A program made the translations under genes and the position numbers. Below, one piece after another: positions 33,936-46,700 of a stretch of 64,000 nucleotides of DNA. The DNA is taken from positions 4,338,501 through 4,402,500 of the forward strand of contig JAJKFL010000007.1 of the NCBI GenBank assembly GCA_021186555.1, given 5' to 3'. A model generated the notes under the pieces. It worked only from the letters and a program-made list of their open reading frames with translations, did not search any database and was not told the origin of the DNA. The number at the start of each line of letters is the position of its first letter. Within the stretch, counting starts at the first letter, position 1. The stretch comes from Reticulitermes speratus. Its lineage: Eukaryota > Arthropoda > Insecta > Blattodea > Rhinotermitidae.

Positions 33936-34328
33936 TTTCTTCTTGTGGCTCTGAGGTCCGTTTTCGTGTCATGGCCTCCCCTTATGGGGCTTCGCGATCG
34001 CACTCATTTTAGACACACCACACTCGGTAGGACTCCTCCGGACGAGTGATCAGCCCGACGCAGAGACCTCTACCTGACAACACAAAACACTCACAAGAGA
34101 CAGACATCCATGCCCCCGGTGGGATTTCTTTTTGTCTGTCCGGGGTTTTTCCCCTTTGATCAATTTTTGTACAGTTTAAATCCTTTCGTCCTTCATGTCA
34201 CTTTACGTTCCATGCTACCGTCCTTACAACAAGCACAACACAAACATCCATGCCCCCGTTGGGATTCGAACCCACAATCCCAGCAAGCGAACGGCAGCAG
34301 ACCCACGCCTTAGACCGCGCTGCCACAC
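33936..34328 (-). mobile_element. SINE family B split by a nested insertion
   Basis: Family B sequence on the minus strand is interrupted at 34,127-34,243 by 117 bp of other sequence. 23-bp direct repeats (ACATCCATGCCCCCGGTGGG and its near copy) at 34,104-34,126 and 34,244-34,266 border the insert, like a target duplication. Confidence 0.8.
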
Positions 34329-34569
34329 CTTTGTGCATTTACTAGTATAGGCCTAAGTTATAGCCCAAAACGGACACGCTGAAATCATGACGTCACGGAA
34401 AATGTATGCTATGCACGTTTTTCGGTGAAGGTCCAGACTGTAATATTGACTGAAGCATAAGTATTTCTTACTGTCGTTTGTTGCTACCATCTTCTGGTCC
34501 TGCAGTTAACTTCCACCAATAATCCATATTAGTGCGCAATACACACAAATAGTTAGGCCCTAATCATAA

Positions 34570-34680
34570 ACAGTATTATATGATATGATAAAAATAGACG
34601 GATGGAAGGAGTGGTGGATGGGTGGATAGATGGATGGATGGATAGATAGGTAGGTAGATAGATAAATAGATAGATAGATA
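34570..34680. repeat. GATG/GATA microsatellite
   Basis: Imperfect tetranucleotide runs of GGAT and GATA are visible. Confidence 0.9.
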
Positions 34681-34744
34681 CAAAGACCACAAGCTGACGA
34701 ATGCACTTAATGTAAAGAGATTTCATCTTGAGGATTTAAATCTT

Positions 34745-34930
34745 CTGAAATGTTACGCCTTGTTGACTGGTACATAATTACCGACGTTTCGAAACACCGT
34801 AGTCCCTTCATCTTCAGGATCAGTCAGTCCAAGAAGGTATGTCCGTAACAATTCACCAGTTACACACGACGTAACATCCCAAAAGATGCGAATCTTCGTT
34901 AGCACCACTGTGAGAACTACAAAACAGGGA
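34745..34930 (-). repeat. Dispersed repeat with the CATCTTCAGG motif
   Basis: On the minus strand it reads IRIFWDVTSCVTGELLRTYL, then DPEDEGTTVFRNVGNYVPVN, a recurrent pseudo-peptide of insect dispersed repeats. It contains CCTGAAGATGAAGG and a TTTCGAAACGTCGG stretch. Confidence 0.7.
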
Positions 34931-35500
34931 AATTTTGTCTTGTAGAGGTGCCTAGCAAAAATTGGATTTTGCAAGGTACGAGGATATTGTGTTGACGTGT
35001 ATAGCTGCTGAAATACAGTCTGAGATGTCATATAGGAATGGAAGTACATATTTTCTGCTTTCGGAAGATTTTTTTTTTTTGCACGGGAATAGCCTAATAA
35101 TAACTTCAGTTTTTAATGACAGTGACTCAGATACCTCTGAAGTCCGTTCACACGCCACAAAACGCTACATGATACATACATACATTCATATACATATACA
35201 TATACACATACATTCACCGATCCAATATCCACGCAAGTAGAATTGGATATGGAATTCGTCATAAAGCAAAAGTGCAAAAAAGAAATAAGCATATGTGGGA
35301 GAAAATATAATGTAAAATAATATCTCCTAATAAGTGTATTTGGTAGGTTTGTAATAAATTCGAAGTTCGCTTTGTTTTAGTGCATTTAAAACGGCGCGAG
35401 GGGAGGGGGGGGGGGGAGAAGAGGGTATGGCAAAGGTGCAGGCTCCTTTGCGATGGCACGCTACATAGTTCTATAAGTTAACACCAGGAGCATGCTTTAC

Positions 35501-35695
35501 CCACAGCTAATGAGCCTGCCGCTACAGTAACGACAATGGCGCCGCACATGGCGGGTTTCCAATCTGTTAAAGATGTTCATCTTTGGTAGCTACGATCTGT
35601 GACCAGCAGCAAACGAATGGGATGGAGTAGTAGTGTGTGCTAGATGATGTGTGTAGTGGTGTTTGTGTTTGGATTGGGTTATTGACATGGCCTAA
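35501..35695 (+). other. Possible untranslated first exon of the S28 peptidase gene
   Basis: This patch is richer in GC and CpG than its surroundings (GGCGCCGCACATGGCGGG) and ends at a strong donor CCTAA|GTAAGTAG at 35,696. The first coding exon of the peptidase gene is preceded by an acceptor at 40,548, so a non-coding exon must lie upstream if that acceptor is used. The link is inference only. Confidence 0.25.
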
Positions 35696-36004
35696 GTAAG
35701 TAGCGCTTTATGTCTATGCTGTATTCATCTGGAATTAAAATATATCAGGTACCGTATCGCATTGTATACATTTGTGCCGAGTATTCACAAGTAGTGAAAG
35801 CAGGAATATCTTGCGAGGATTTTCCGCAGTCTGTAACATTACAAATTTAACTTCTATTGAAGAACTTTGTGGTAATAAAAATGCATGTAGTGATTTAATA
35901 TTTATATAAAAACTCAACTTAATTGTACGATTAATACTGTACAAAAACGCAACTTCATTTAGTGTACGATTGTATACACTGTGATTTACGAAAAAGCTTA
36001 TCTG

Positions 36005-36610
36005 TGATTTTAATCATACAATTCTGTTAGATAAACTGGAATTTTATGGAGTATCAGGCACAATACATAAATTATTAAAGTCTTACCTTGAGGATAGATT
36101 TCAAGGAGTAACTCTACATTCTAAGTATCGTAATAAACTGACCGTTGCTCTTTTTGATTTACATTAATGATTTACCTATGTTATTAAATGTGATTTCTAC
36201 ACCCATTCTTTTTGCTGATACTAGTGTAATTATAAATAACTCTTATCCCACTGTTTTTCAAAATAACCTAAATGAGGTTTAGAAACGACTTAATAGATGG
36301 TTTATTACAAACTTATTATCTTTAAATTTTGGCAAAACCGAATTTATCAATTTTAAGGCAAGAAACATAGGTACCCCACATATTACAGTTGAATATAACA
36401 ATAAATCTATTTCTACTTCGACTCATACTAGGTTCCTAGGATTAAATATTGTTAATACCTTGTCTTGGAAATCTCATATTGATCAACTTGTACCTAAACT
36501 AAGTTCTGCATGTTATGCAATCAGAGTTATGAAACAGTACATGAATCAAAAAACGTTACTGATGGTCTATTATGCTTACTTTCATGAAATTATGAATTAT
36601 GGAATTATCT
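36005..36610 (+). pseudogene. Non-LTR reverse transcriptase fossil
   Basis: With frame breaks it reads [64 protein letters not shown] and FLGLNIVNTLSWKSHIDQL. This is the palm and thumb region of a jockey-like LINE ORF2. The catalytic FADD is FADT, and stops are present, so it is dead. It is interrupted on the right by a SINE. Confidence 0.88.
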
Positions 36611-36821
36611 TTAACCTTGGCACTAGATGGGGGTGGGTGGTCAATGCCATGCCCTGGCTGCTTTACTCCTGGGAAAGAGATCCAGTACCAGTTGTACAGG
36701 AGGCTGGGTTGGCCCCAGGGCTGGTTTGGATGGGTGCGGAAAATCTCGCCCTGACTGGGATTCAATTCCTGGACCATCCAGTCTGTAGCTAGTTGCTATA
36801 CCGACTACACTATCTAGCCCG
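36611..36821 (-). mobile_element. SINE family A inserted in the RT fossil
   Basis: On the minus strand the head reads GTAGTCGGTATAGCAACTAG, then GGATGGTCCAGGAATTGAAT, GGGGCCAACCCAGCCTCC and a GTGCCAAGGTTAAAGA end. It lies directly against the RT sequence, so it inserted after the LINE. Confidence 0.85.
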
Positions 36822-38990
36822 AGGGAAATTTATAAGGTAATATTTGAAAGTAAAGTTGTAAGCAAATTATTGGAATCTGAGAGATATAAAATGTGTGGAG
36901 TGGAAAACATTATATTAGAGGAAACTTAATGATTCAATTACAAGTTTAAACTTCTGGTTCTGATGCCTGAATGATGGTTGGTTGTACTGATTTATGATAG
37001 TTCATCTTTCGTGGCAGTATTGACAGCCGTAATGTTGTTATTATTGATTGTGGGAAATAGAAGAGTGGGGATGTCCAGATTGTGGCTTCCTCGGCCTTGA
37101 CCTTTGTGCAGTGTTACATAAAAGGACATGCCAGTCGGTTCAGAGGTTAATGCTTGGAGGTCATATCATATGCTTGTGCTTAAGCCAAAATGGCTTCCTT
37201 GTGTGAATCTATGCCATTATAGAGCTCTTTCTTACAGGGCTTATCTGTACTTGTTGACGTTGAAGAGCCAGTTTATGATAACAAAGTTTACAAATCTGCT
37301 CAGTGTACACCTTATCTGTCTTACTATTTATAATGTCTTCATATAGGAGTACAAAGGAGAACAAATATATAATGTAGGTCAGCAAGGTTATATGGCAGTT
37401 ACATGTTGTGGGGTCTTCTGAGACAAGTTTCCTTTCATTAGGAAATTCACATATTCATCCCAGCTATCATGAAAGTACTGCTTTGGACCCCACCACAGTT
37501 CATGTCAGATGTTCGTAAAATATTTATCGTAGGGCAATTTATCTTTTGGACTTTGTCCATCATCTAGTGTTCCAAAAAACTAAGTAAATACAGCTTTTGG
37601 AAAGTGGATCTGTTTCTGTCTGTAGGTAAGAAGTTGTTGGGGGCTGGCAACCGTGAAGTTTCAGAATAGCTGTCTGATGGGCCGAACTGAGTAGGTACCT
37701 CCCCACCTTTTACCTGAGAATGGAAATATCTATTTTCTGAAACACTGTGTTTACTTTTTTATTTATTAGAACAGAAGTCCAGAAGCTGTCATCCAGTAGG
37801 GTTATGATGATAGCTGCAACCCTATACAATTTAATTATTTCTGTTAGATCAATTTGAACATATTCTCCCATCTACATTTGGTCTCTCAAATGGTCTCTTT
37901 GTAACCAGTTTTAACTTTTAAATGTTACATGCCTCAGCCTTCTTGATTTAATTACTGTTACAATACTTTGTGAAAAGTAGGACTTACGAAGCTTCACTTT
38001 ATGCAACTTTATCTGGGCTACTCACTCTTTGATATTAGTGACCCTTAATTTGTATTCTCCCCTGAGAATATTTGTTGCTGGTTGGTCTGTTAACCTAAAT
38101 AATTTTATCTGTGCACAGAATTGACCATATTGTAAGTATGTTGGATAAGATTTTGTATGAAGTTCATAATAAAAGCACCCATATTTGTAGGCCTATGATT
38201 CGGTAAGAAGAGAAGCACTGTAGAAGAGTTCAGTTTAATCATTTATTTTGAAAAGAGCATGAGCAAGTAAGTTGGAAATATGTTTTTACATATCTGCATT
38301 TATTAAACAACATCTGGAGCATATTTAAAAATGTCATTCATTTTGGAAAAAGCTTGAGTCATTCATTCTTTTGTTTCTCCTTTCAGTTTGGTTCCTGTGA
38401 CCCACATTTCCACAATAAATGATCCAACAGAATTCAGAATACCGGAGGAACTGGTTGAGTCAAATGTGTATGTATAATGTGTCTAATACAATTTGTTTAT
38501 ATAAATCTTTATCTGCTGTTTTTCTAGCTCGCATAGGGCTTAGAAATGGTGTTGCTATATCCTACTGCTTTTCAAATATATTGCAGAATATGCCATGTGA
38601 AAAACCCAAGAGAATCTGGAAGGGCTGGGTGAATTGCCTGAATTAGTTGTTGATGCTGGTGATGTTAGTATCATGAAGTATAATGCAGAAATTCTTCGTA
38701 ACGTATTTCCATATTATAAAGTTGTACTGCTGCTGGCATCTAATGTCTAACAGTGCACACTGGCATGCTTAGTTGCAGATGTCAGGTTTGTGTGTGTGTG
38801 TGCGCGCGCGTGCGCATGTGTGTGTCTTGTAGCTTCACTGTGTGAGTGCACATTTATGCACTGTGTGCAGGAATTTGAGGTGGTGTAAGATTTTTAAATA
38901 TCTTAGAATAACACAAAACGAAAGGAGTTTTATGGTGAAATTAGGAGAGGAATAAATTCTGTTATTATTGATTTAACTCAGTGTTTTCCA
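36822..38990. other. Intergenic, nothing recognised
   Basis: AT-rich sequence with a GT/GC microsatellite at about 38,790-38,830. Short open frames lack any family signature. Confidence 0.5.
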
Positions 38991-38999
38991 AAATTATGA

Positions 39000-39480
39000 A
39001 AAATAAGGATATACATAGCGGTAAGTTTGCCAGTTTTGTACTGGTTTGAAATGAGGTCTATTACTTTGAGGGATGAACATAAATTACTAGTATATAAAAA
39101 CAAATTGTTCAGGAAACTCTTTGGACATTATAAGGATGAAGTAATGAGCAGTTTAGGATACATGATGAGGGACTTGGAGACTTTTACAAGCCATCTAAAA
39201 TTATTGTGATAATGAAATGCAGGAGGATAGATGGGTTCAGTCCATGGTTGGATGGGAGAAACTAGAAGTTACTGCAGAATTTTGGTGGGGAAGCCTCTTG
39301 GAAAACATTTACTGGGAAGGCTTAGGAGGTGAAAGAATAATATTAAAGATGGATCTTAGGCAGATAGTTTGTGAGGATAGGACACAGCTCGAACTGGCTA
39401 TCATGTCCACTGGGGGATTTGGTGTCAGCAATGTAGAACCTTTGGGTTCTGCACACCATTTGTGTGAACTGCGGGTTTAA
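39000..39480 (+). pseudogene. LINE ORF2 C-terminal fragment
   Basis: It reads LPVLYWFEMRSITLRDEHKL, then LVYKNKLFRKLFGHYKDEV, and after a break WVQSMVGWEKLEVTAEF and KMDLRQIVCEDRTQLELAIM. This matches the LLYGCETWSLTLREEH...LR.IFG.KRDE ending of a widespread insect LINE. It is frame-shifted and dead. Confidence 0.8.
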
Positions 39481-40548
39481 AATTTTCTGTGAGTTCTCTG
39501 GTTTTCTCGTGGCAGTATCATGCCACCAGTGCTCTGTATTTCATATTCATTCACCTACTTTCAATGCTATGTAGTGTACATACACTAAAGTAGGGCAGTA
39601 CAAATCAGTGAGATTATTAAAGTCATGTTGGAGCATTTTCATTGTCTAGGCTGAAATTGTTTTCACCCAAAATAATTTTCTGTGACTTGAACTGAAGCTA
39701 GGAAATGCCATTCATTAATATTGGTAAGCGGAATGGTGTCCCCAACATGTAAAGGAAACCAAATTTTCACCTTGACCTATCCTACCAAATCACTTTTTAT
39801 GTCTGTATTTTGGTTTGTAGAGTCACTGATATCAGTTCAACCCTAACCTCTCTCACCTCACAGTGGAGATAAACTGTAAATGCATGGAATATTCAGTTCA
39901 GGCAACTCTCATTATATTCAGTGACTGCATTCCTGAAAATTGCCACATATGTAAAAAAAAAATGCATAAACAGGAAACGTGTTCGTGAACATGTAAGATT
40001 TTGAAATTTCAGGATTAAATTAAACATTAATACACACCATTTTCATGCACATTAAGGCACAAGAGCAGTAAATAATTATGCAGAATGCAAAACAAATATG
40101 TAAATATTGAAAACAAATAGCATGCAAATTTAAAATGTATAAATCTTTAAGTGTGAGACTAGAGCTTGCTTGGGGCAGCTGGCTGGGGGATTTATTGGGC
40201 AGCTGGATCATCATTGTTTTATGGCTTAGGTGGTGGAGGTGGAAGGAAGAAATATAGCTGTGGATATGTGAAAATGCAAATCACAGTGGTGTATGTAATG
40301 GGATCACCTGTATACTTTTGTGTAAGAGTTTGCCTATTAGTTATTCAGTGTGCTCTGTGGTCGAGCTTGTAATTTTTTGTTAAGAAATGTGAATTTTTCA
40401 TATTTTACATTCTCACAATGTAGACCAGCTGATCAGTAAATTTCCTGAGATTCTTAATATTTTCATATTCTAATAACATGTTACATTTTTAATTTGTCTG
40501 AATATAAATCGATACCATTTAGGCCGTATGTTTTAATATGGTTTTCAG
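39481..40548. other. Upstream of the S28 peptidase gene
   Basis: No feature is recognised except that it ends in the acceptor GGTTTTCAG at 40,548. It is probably intron between an untranslated exon and the first coding exon. Confidence 0.4.
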
Positions 40549-40570
40549 TATTTGAGTGAACATCACAATA
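40549..40570 (+). other. Short 5' UTR after a splice acceptor
   Basis: TATGGTTTTCAG ends at 40,548, 22 bases before the ATG. It suggests a spliced leader exon. The in-frame GTG at 40,556 is not preferred over the ATG at 40,571, which starts the signal peptide. Confidence 0.45.
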
Positions 40571-40789
40571 ATGGTTTCGAATAAGAACCTGGGTTTCATT
40601 GTTGTGAGCGTATCTGTCATTACGCTGCTGGGTGGAGTAGAAGGGTGGAAGATGTTCCACAGAGGTCGAGGACTTGGTGGAATGTTGGGGTCACCCAAAG
40701 CAGTACCGAATATAACTGTGCCTCCTGCTGAATGGTTTGTTCAGCAACTAGATCATTTCAATCCAACGATCCCACGAACATGGGAACAG
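40571..40789 (+). CDS. S28 peptidase exon 1: signal peptide and N-terminus
   Basis: 73 codons. [16 protein letters not shown] is the signal core. A Gly-rich stretch ([11 protein letters not shown]) and [20 protein letters not shown] follow. The donor is ACAG|GTGAGT and it ends in phase 0. Confidence 0.93.
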
Positions 40790-43700
40790 GTGAGTAGCAT
40801 AATTCTTTTTCGGAGTGTGTTATATACAGTGATACAGTGCTGTTGTGCTGAGTTCTGAACACCCACTAAATTATTGCAGTGCCACACAACTTGTACTTCG
40901 CATAATTGTGTAGAATCGCACAGTAATATTAAATAACACCACGTAATGGACATCCTTTTCTCGTCCTATTGTCTTCCCAATTAACTGAGATTCAGTCCAA
41001 GTTCCTTTTGAGAAACAGGTTGTTGTTTAACCCCGAAGACTTCTGCCTTTCATGAAACCCAAACGTCCGTTATGTACCATGTTCACAAGAGCTGTCGACT
41101 GAATCCTATCCTGAGCCAGCTGAACCAGTCCTCGCATTCACAATAATTTCTTTGAGATCAACTTTGGTATCATCCTGTCATGCATGCCAAGTCTCTATGT
41201 GTTGAAGTTAAGTCTATATTTGAAGTGTAATGTTAGTCTTTGGCTTGATGTTTTTAATGTTTCAGTTGTAAGACGTTTCTGTTTTGTAGGTATCATTTTT
41301 CGTTTTAATTTCATAGTTAGTTAGTAACCACTAAGGGATTGTGTACAGATATTTGTGTATTAAATTTTTAACACAATTAGTTGAAAATTTAAGTGCCAGA
41401 ATGTAATGTAATATAATGTTATGTAATGTCTTTGTTAGAGATACTTCACCAATCCCAGTTTCTTTGTCCCTGGTGGTCCAGTGTTCCTTATGATTGGGGG
41501 TGAAGGTACTGCAGATCCTACATGGATGGTTACAGGACAGTGGATAGAGTATGCTAAGCGCTATAATGCTCTCTGCTTCATGTTGGAACATCGGTATTAT
41601 GGTGCAAGCCATCCCACAAGGTTAGTTAAATTAATTATGTTATTCTGTATTCCAGTCAGTGCAAATGGCTATATCATGAGGAACTACAGTGTATGTAGCA
41701 GAACCTGTATCCTAGAGGTGCACTAATCCCTGGTGCTGGGTCACTGTGGCGTCTAAATTTTGTGTGGTGGTGTCTAATATTTGTGTATCCTCAGTACGGA
41801 ACGTCCGTCATGTCACCCTTCTGACACCTACAGTTATGAGGTAGCTGCTCGGGTTTTAAAAAATGTCTGCACCTCTGCTGTATATAACTTCACCACTCTG
41901 TTTATTAGCCAGATACTTGTGCACTCTCACAGGCTTGTTAGAATAGAGATGTGATGTTCCTATGATTTTCTGGGTTTGGAAACATAGTCACATGTTATAT
42001 GGAGTAATATCCAGATTAATCACTTTTTCAGTCACATGCTTGTGACAGTGTTTTCAGAAAGCGTCCCATTCCCTTCATTTAGTTGAAACAGCATGTCCAT
42101 CAGCTGTAGTAAAATAAGTACACTGTGTGATCAGTACATGTGAAAGGAATAGCTTCATGATGCCTTTTGAACTAAAAAGCAATTGATTATGCTGAAAACT
42201 GAAGAGAGCAGCAGAAGATTGTTCTTTTTTTCATTTAAAATGAAAGATAAGAAAATCCAGTAGCCTGCATTCCTTTGAGACCAAATAATTGGACAGGAAG
42301 CAATATTTCTTTTATCTTTTGATATAGGCAATGTAACATTGCATGGGTCTAAGAACAAAGTACATTTCCTATCTTAAAATTGTTGGACATGCAGTGCAGT
42401 TTATTTTGTCCCTTCCGAGTGCAAGATGGTAAGGATGACTCTAAAGAGGAGAGTTTGAAGAACAGGATATAGTTCAAGGGTTGATATTAAGCATTGATTC
42501 TGATGTGTGTGCATCTGAAGATGACTTTTCTCCATCTCAGACTGACAGTATTGTATTAACACAGACTTCACACAATCGACTGATTGTATGCACTTGAACT
42601 GGTGTACCTATAATCAATTGGTTTCATAATTTTGTCAATGTTTCTTGTAATTCATCTCTCATGTTCAAATATTCTCCTGAATAGTTTTGTTCACAGCCAT
42701 CCTTAGTGATCATAACTGGAAATGTTAAAAAGATTTCCATTAGTATATCAAATATCGCTTTGTTAGCAAGCAGGTATGAAGTTGTTATCTTGTATAAGGA
42801 TTGACAGGCATTATTCCTTGCAGAGACCTGAGTGCAAGGAATTTGATTTACCTGAGCAGTGAACAGGCTCTTGCAGACCTTGCGTACTTCATTGAAGCCA
42901 TGACAGTGAAGTATGAAATTCCTGATGGTACCAAGTGGATTGCTTTTGGAGGATCATATTCGGGGGCCCTTGCTGCTTGGCTTCGAGCCAAGTATCCTCA
43001 CCTAATTCATGGAGCTGTGTCAGCAAGTGCACCGCTACTGGCAAAGGCAGATTTCAGAGGTATGCAGTGTTAGGATTGTGGTGTCATCACTATGCATACT
43101 TTATGTACCTCTAAAGTGGCAGATAGAGATATTTAGGAGAATTATAACTTTTTATCTTTGTGGTTTGGTAGGTAGGTACCAATACCCCAGAAGAAGCTGG
43201 TATCTCCATCTTCACAGAGTATGTGTGCTGTTGAAATTAGATGTGTAAGACATGTATTTTCAATTTAGAAGGTTGTTATGTATGATAGCAGTGAAAATAT
43301 TTTGTAACTTTACATTTCTTACATTTTTTATGATTGAGCCATGTTTCTGGAGATACCAACTCAGGTTAAGCTATAATCTGAATAAAAATAAATTTAGCAT
43401 ATTAAAATAATATAACAAAATTTATTTAATTCATCACTGTGAACAGTGTGAAAGCATACTGACAAGTGTTCATAGGTCATAGGTAAACTAGAAGTGCATC
43501 TGAAGAGGTAGGAAGAAACCAAAAATGACATCACTATTCTCGGAAGATTAAAAATATATAAAAGTGATTCAGGAAATGTGAGGTTTCAGGTGTTCGCAGC
43601 ATTGATGTAGAGCACGGGGTTTCAAACTTTTTTGCTGGCATATCACTAAATGAAATTTAACAATTTCAGGGTACCACCAATATATGTATATATATGTATA

Positions 43701-46700
43701 TATATATATATTGTATTTAAGTAAAAAGTATGAAATTGGAAAGAATGGCTGACAGCGGGTATGGGTTATATAATGTTACCAGAACTGTACAGTAGCAAAT
43801 TTATGTGGCTTATGATTTATTTACTTTTTAAAACTTTTGTCCTTTTTTATATGTATATGACCTTTTTTTTATTAAGGCTGTGTACCAGTAAACATTGTTC
43901 AGCATACCAGTAATGGTACACGTACCACAGTATGAGAAACCATGATGTATAGGATACTGGTCTTCTGGGATATTATTTTGTGTAGCGGGTAATTTAACAT
44001 ATCCCGATGTTTAGAAGGAATAGGGTTGGTAAGTTCCGTAAGAATTCTTCTAGGACCTATGAGCCCTTGGAGATGAAGGTGTTGTGCCACTGAAGAGGTC
44101 TGAGCAAGGTGATAGACAAATACAGCAGCAATAAAGCACAAGGCAAATTGACTCCCAACAGCTGTCTGATACATAAACTGCACAGTATGTCATGTGTGTC
44201 TAGTATGGTGGTCTGTCCAAGTCGCTGAATGTTAAGGGTGAGACTGAAAAGAGCAACAGGAAGAATTGTCACTGAAGAATTTATGAGAGGTTTGAGACAC
44301 TAGAAATTACTTACCTTTTATGGAACACGAAGGTTTATTACTGTGTTCACAAGAGCGTGCCACCTGTCCCTTCTCCGTAGCCAGTTGAATCCTGTCTGTA
44401 CTCGTGACATCATACTTTTTTCTTTATGGTGCATTTTGATTATTACATGTGTGGTTCTTTTATCAGTTTCTTTGTGGCATCAGCATGCTTATAGAAGGGC
44501 TGACACACTATTCAAAGCGGGATAGTGGGAATATATTGGCCGTGTTCAAACATGTGTTGATAGTTGACATTGCCATGCCAAATACAGTGCTGAGTGGATG
44601 GTGTATAATAGTTCTCGCAGTCAAGGGAGTTAGCAGAGGTTGTTAACCGTATTTGTGATGTGTGTTTCAGAATATTACAGAGTAGTTGAAGATGATCTGG
44701 CTATATCTAATGGTTCTTGTGTTTCTGCTATTAGGGATGCTACACAAGAATTGAACATGCTATTGAAAGATCCATTAGGCCATAAAACTGTTAATGAACT
44801 ATTCAAGTAAGTAACAGGAGTTAAAGAGAATAGCAATTTGTGCATCTGAAAGGGTTTATATATGTTGGAGTGATATGAATAACTAAATAACATGAGCGAG
44901 TATAATTATTTTGAGACCCAGCTTTGCAGCCCCAGAAGCTGGGAAGTGAATGGGAAGCAAAGACACAGAGCTGAGTCCCAAACTATAGAAGTAGCGCTCT
45001 TCAAAGAAAAGAATTCTGTTTGTCAGTGTGTTGCACTAGTCTTAACAAGGTCTACAGATATTTTCGTGACTAATAGGTAAGGTTTTGGTCACAAACCATT
45101 CTGCAGTCTTTGAGATAAACTTAATTTGTATCTTTTACAAATTAATTTATTATCTTTATGGTGGTGTTATGAGTCTGTGCTGCAGCCTTTGAGCTTCAAA
45201 TGTATATTTGTGTGTGGGTTGCCAAAAGTGTAGTATCTTGCTTTTCCATCACTTTGCCTCAAACTGTTAAACAGTAAGAATGTTCTTTACAGGATATATT
45301 TGACGTATAAAATGTCACATGGTTTTTTAAGTTGTTTTGCCACAGAACTTGTTCCTTACTTTAAATGCAACCACAAGAAGTTTTTGCGTGTGAACTGCTG
45401 GTATAGATTGATTTTCACACTTAGGTGTAGTTACAGTACATGAGCTGCTTGTTGTTTTCAGATTGTGTGATTCAATTGACGTGTTGGAGAAGAATGATGT
45501 GTCAAATCTGTATGAAAGCTTAGCGGGGAATATTGCGGGAGTAGCGCAGTACAATGGTGACAATCGTCAGTTTGAAGGAGGAACTTTCAATTTGACGCTT
45601 AATACAGTGTGTGATATTATGGTTAATGAAAGTCTTGGGACACCTGTGAAGCGGTACTCACTGGTGAATGAGAAGATCCTTGAAGCATATAATAAGAAGT
45701 GCCTAGATTACAAGTATGATAAATTGATCACCGACTTGGGTCAGGTAGACTGGCATTGTGAAGCTGCTGAAAATGGAGGTAAAGTTGTGTTCATTCACTG
45801 CAGTAGATTTGTGGTGCCAGTACTCTTATCTGCTGGACAGTGATGAAGAATAGGCTGTATTTGTTCCATTAGGTGTCAAGCTGTACAGAATGCCCAGGTC
45901 CTGTAGATTAAATCTGTTCTTGTTATTTCAGTAAGTTCATCAGATAAGGCCGTGCCATGGCTCAGGCGGTTAGTCGCCGGCCTCTCACCACGGAGGCCCG
46001 GGTTCAATCCCAGGTCAGTCCGTGTGGGATTTGTGGTGGACAAAGTGGCGCTGGGACAGGTTTTTCCCCGAGTACTTCGGTTTTCCCCTGTCAGTTTCAT
46101 TCCACAGGTGCTCCATTACTTGGAAAAATGAAAAAAAAACTAATCATCTTCATCACAGGGTTGCACAATAATCCTTAAGGCTGTGGTGTGTCAGTAGCAT
46201 CTGCTGCAGAGCCCTTCTCCCCCCCCCCCCCCAAAAAAAAAAATGTTCAGCCGATTGTGAACCCTGCGTGGAAGCCTGGGACTAGGTATCTGAACGGTTA
46301 TTTGATTACATTTTCTTCACTTCCCACTCTCCGACATACTTGTTCTTGTTCTTGTCATCCTTATACAAGAACAACAAAAACATTATAATGATGATGACAG
46401 ATGACTATGACACTGTTGATGATGGTAAACTCAGGATGTCCTGTATTGACATTCTCCAGCTGTTATTTATTAAACATACTCATACATTCATATCCCTTTT
46501 TTAAACTTTAAGCTTCCAATTTTAGACAGGTATCAGGTTCAATTTACAAAATATGACACTGGGATATGTCATCATTTTGACAAGACATCAGGCAGTCATG
46601 AACTTTCAGTGTTGTATAAGTGAAATATGCACTGCAGTGTCTTTGCCAGTGGTTGATAGTTATAGTGTACTTGAATTTTTACAGAAACTCAAAATCTTCA

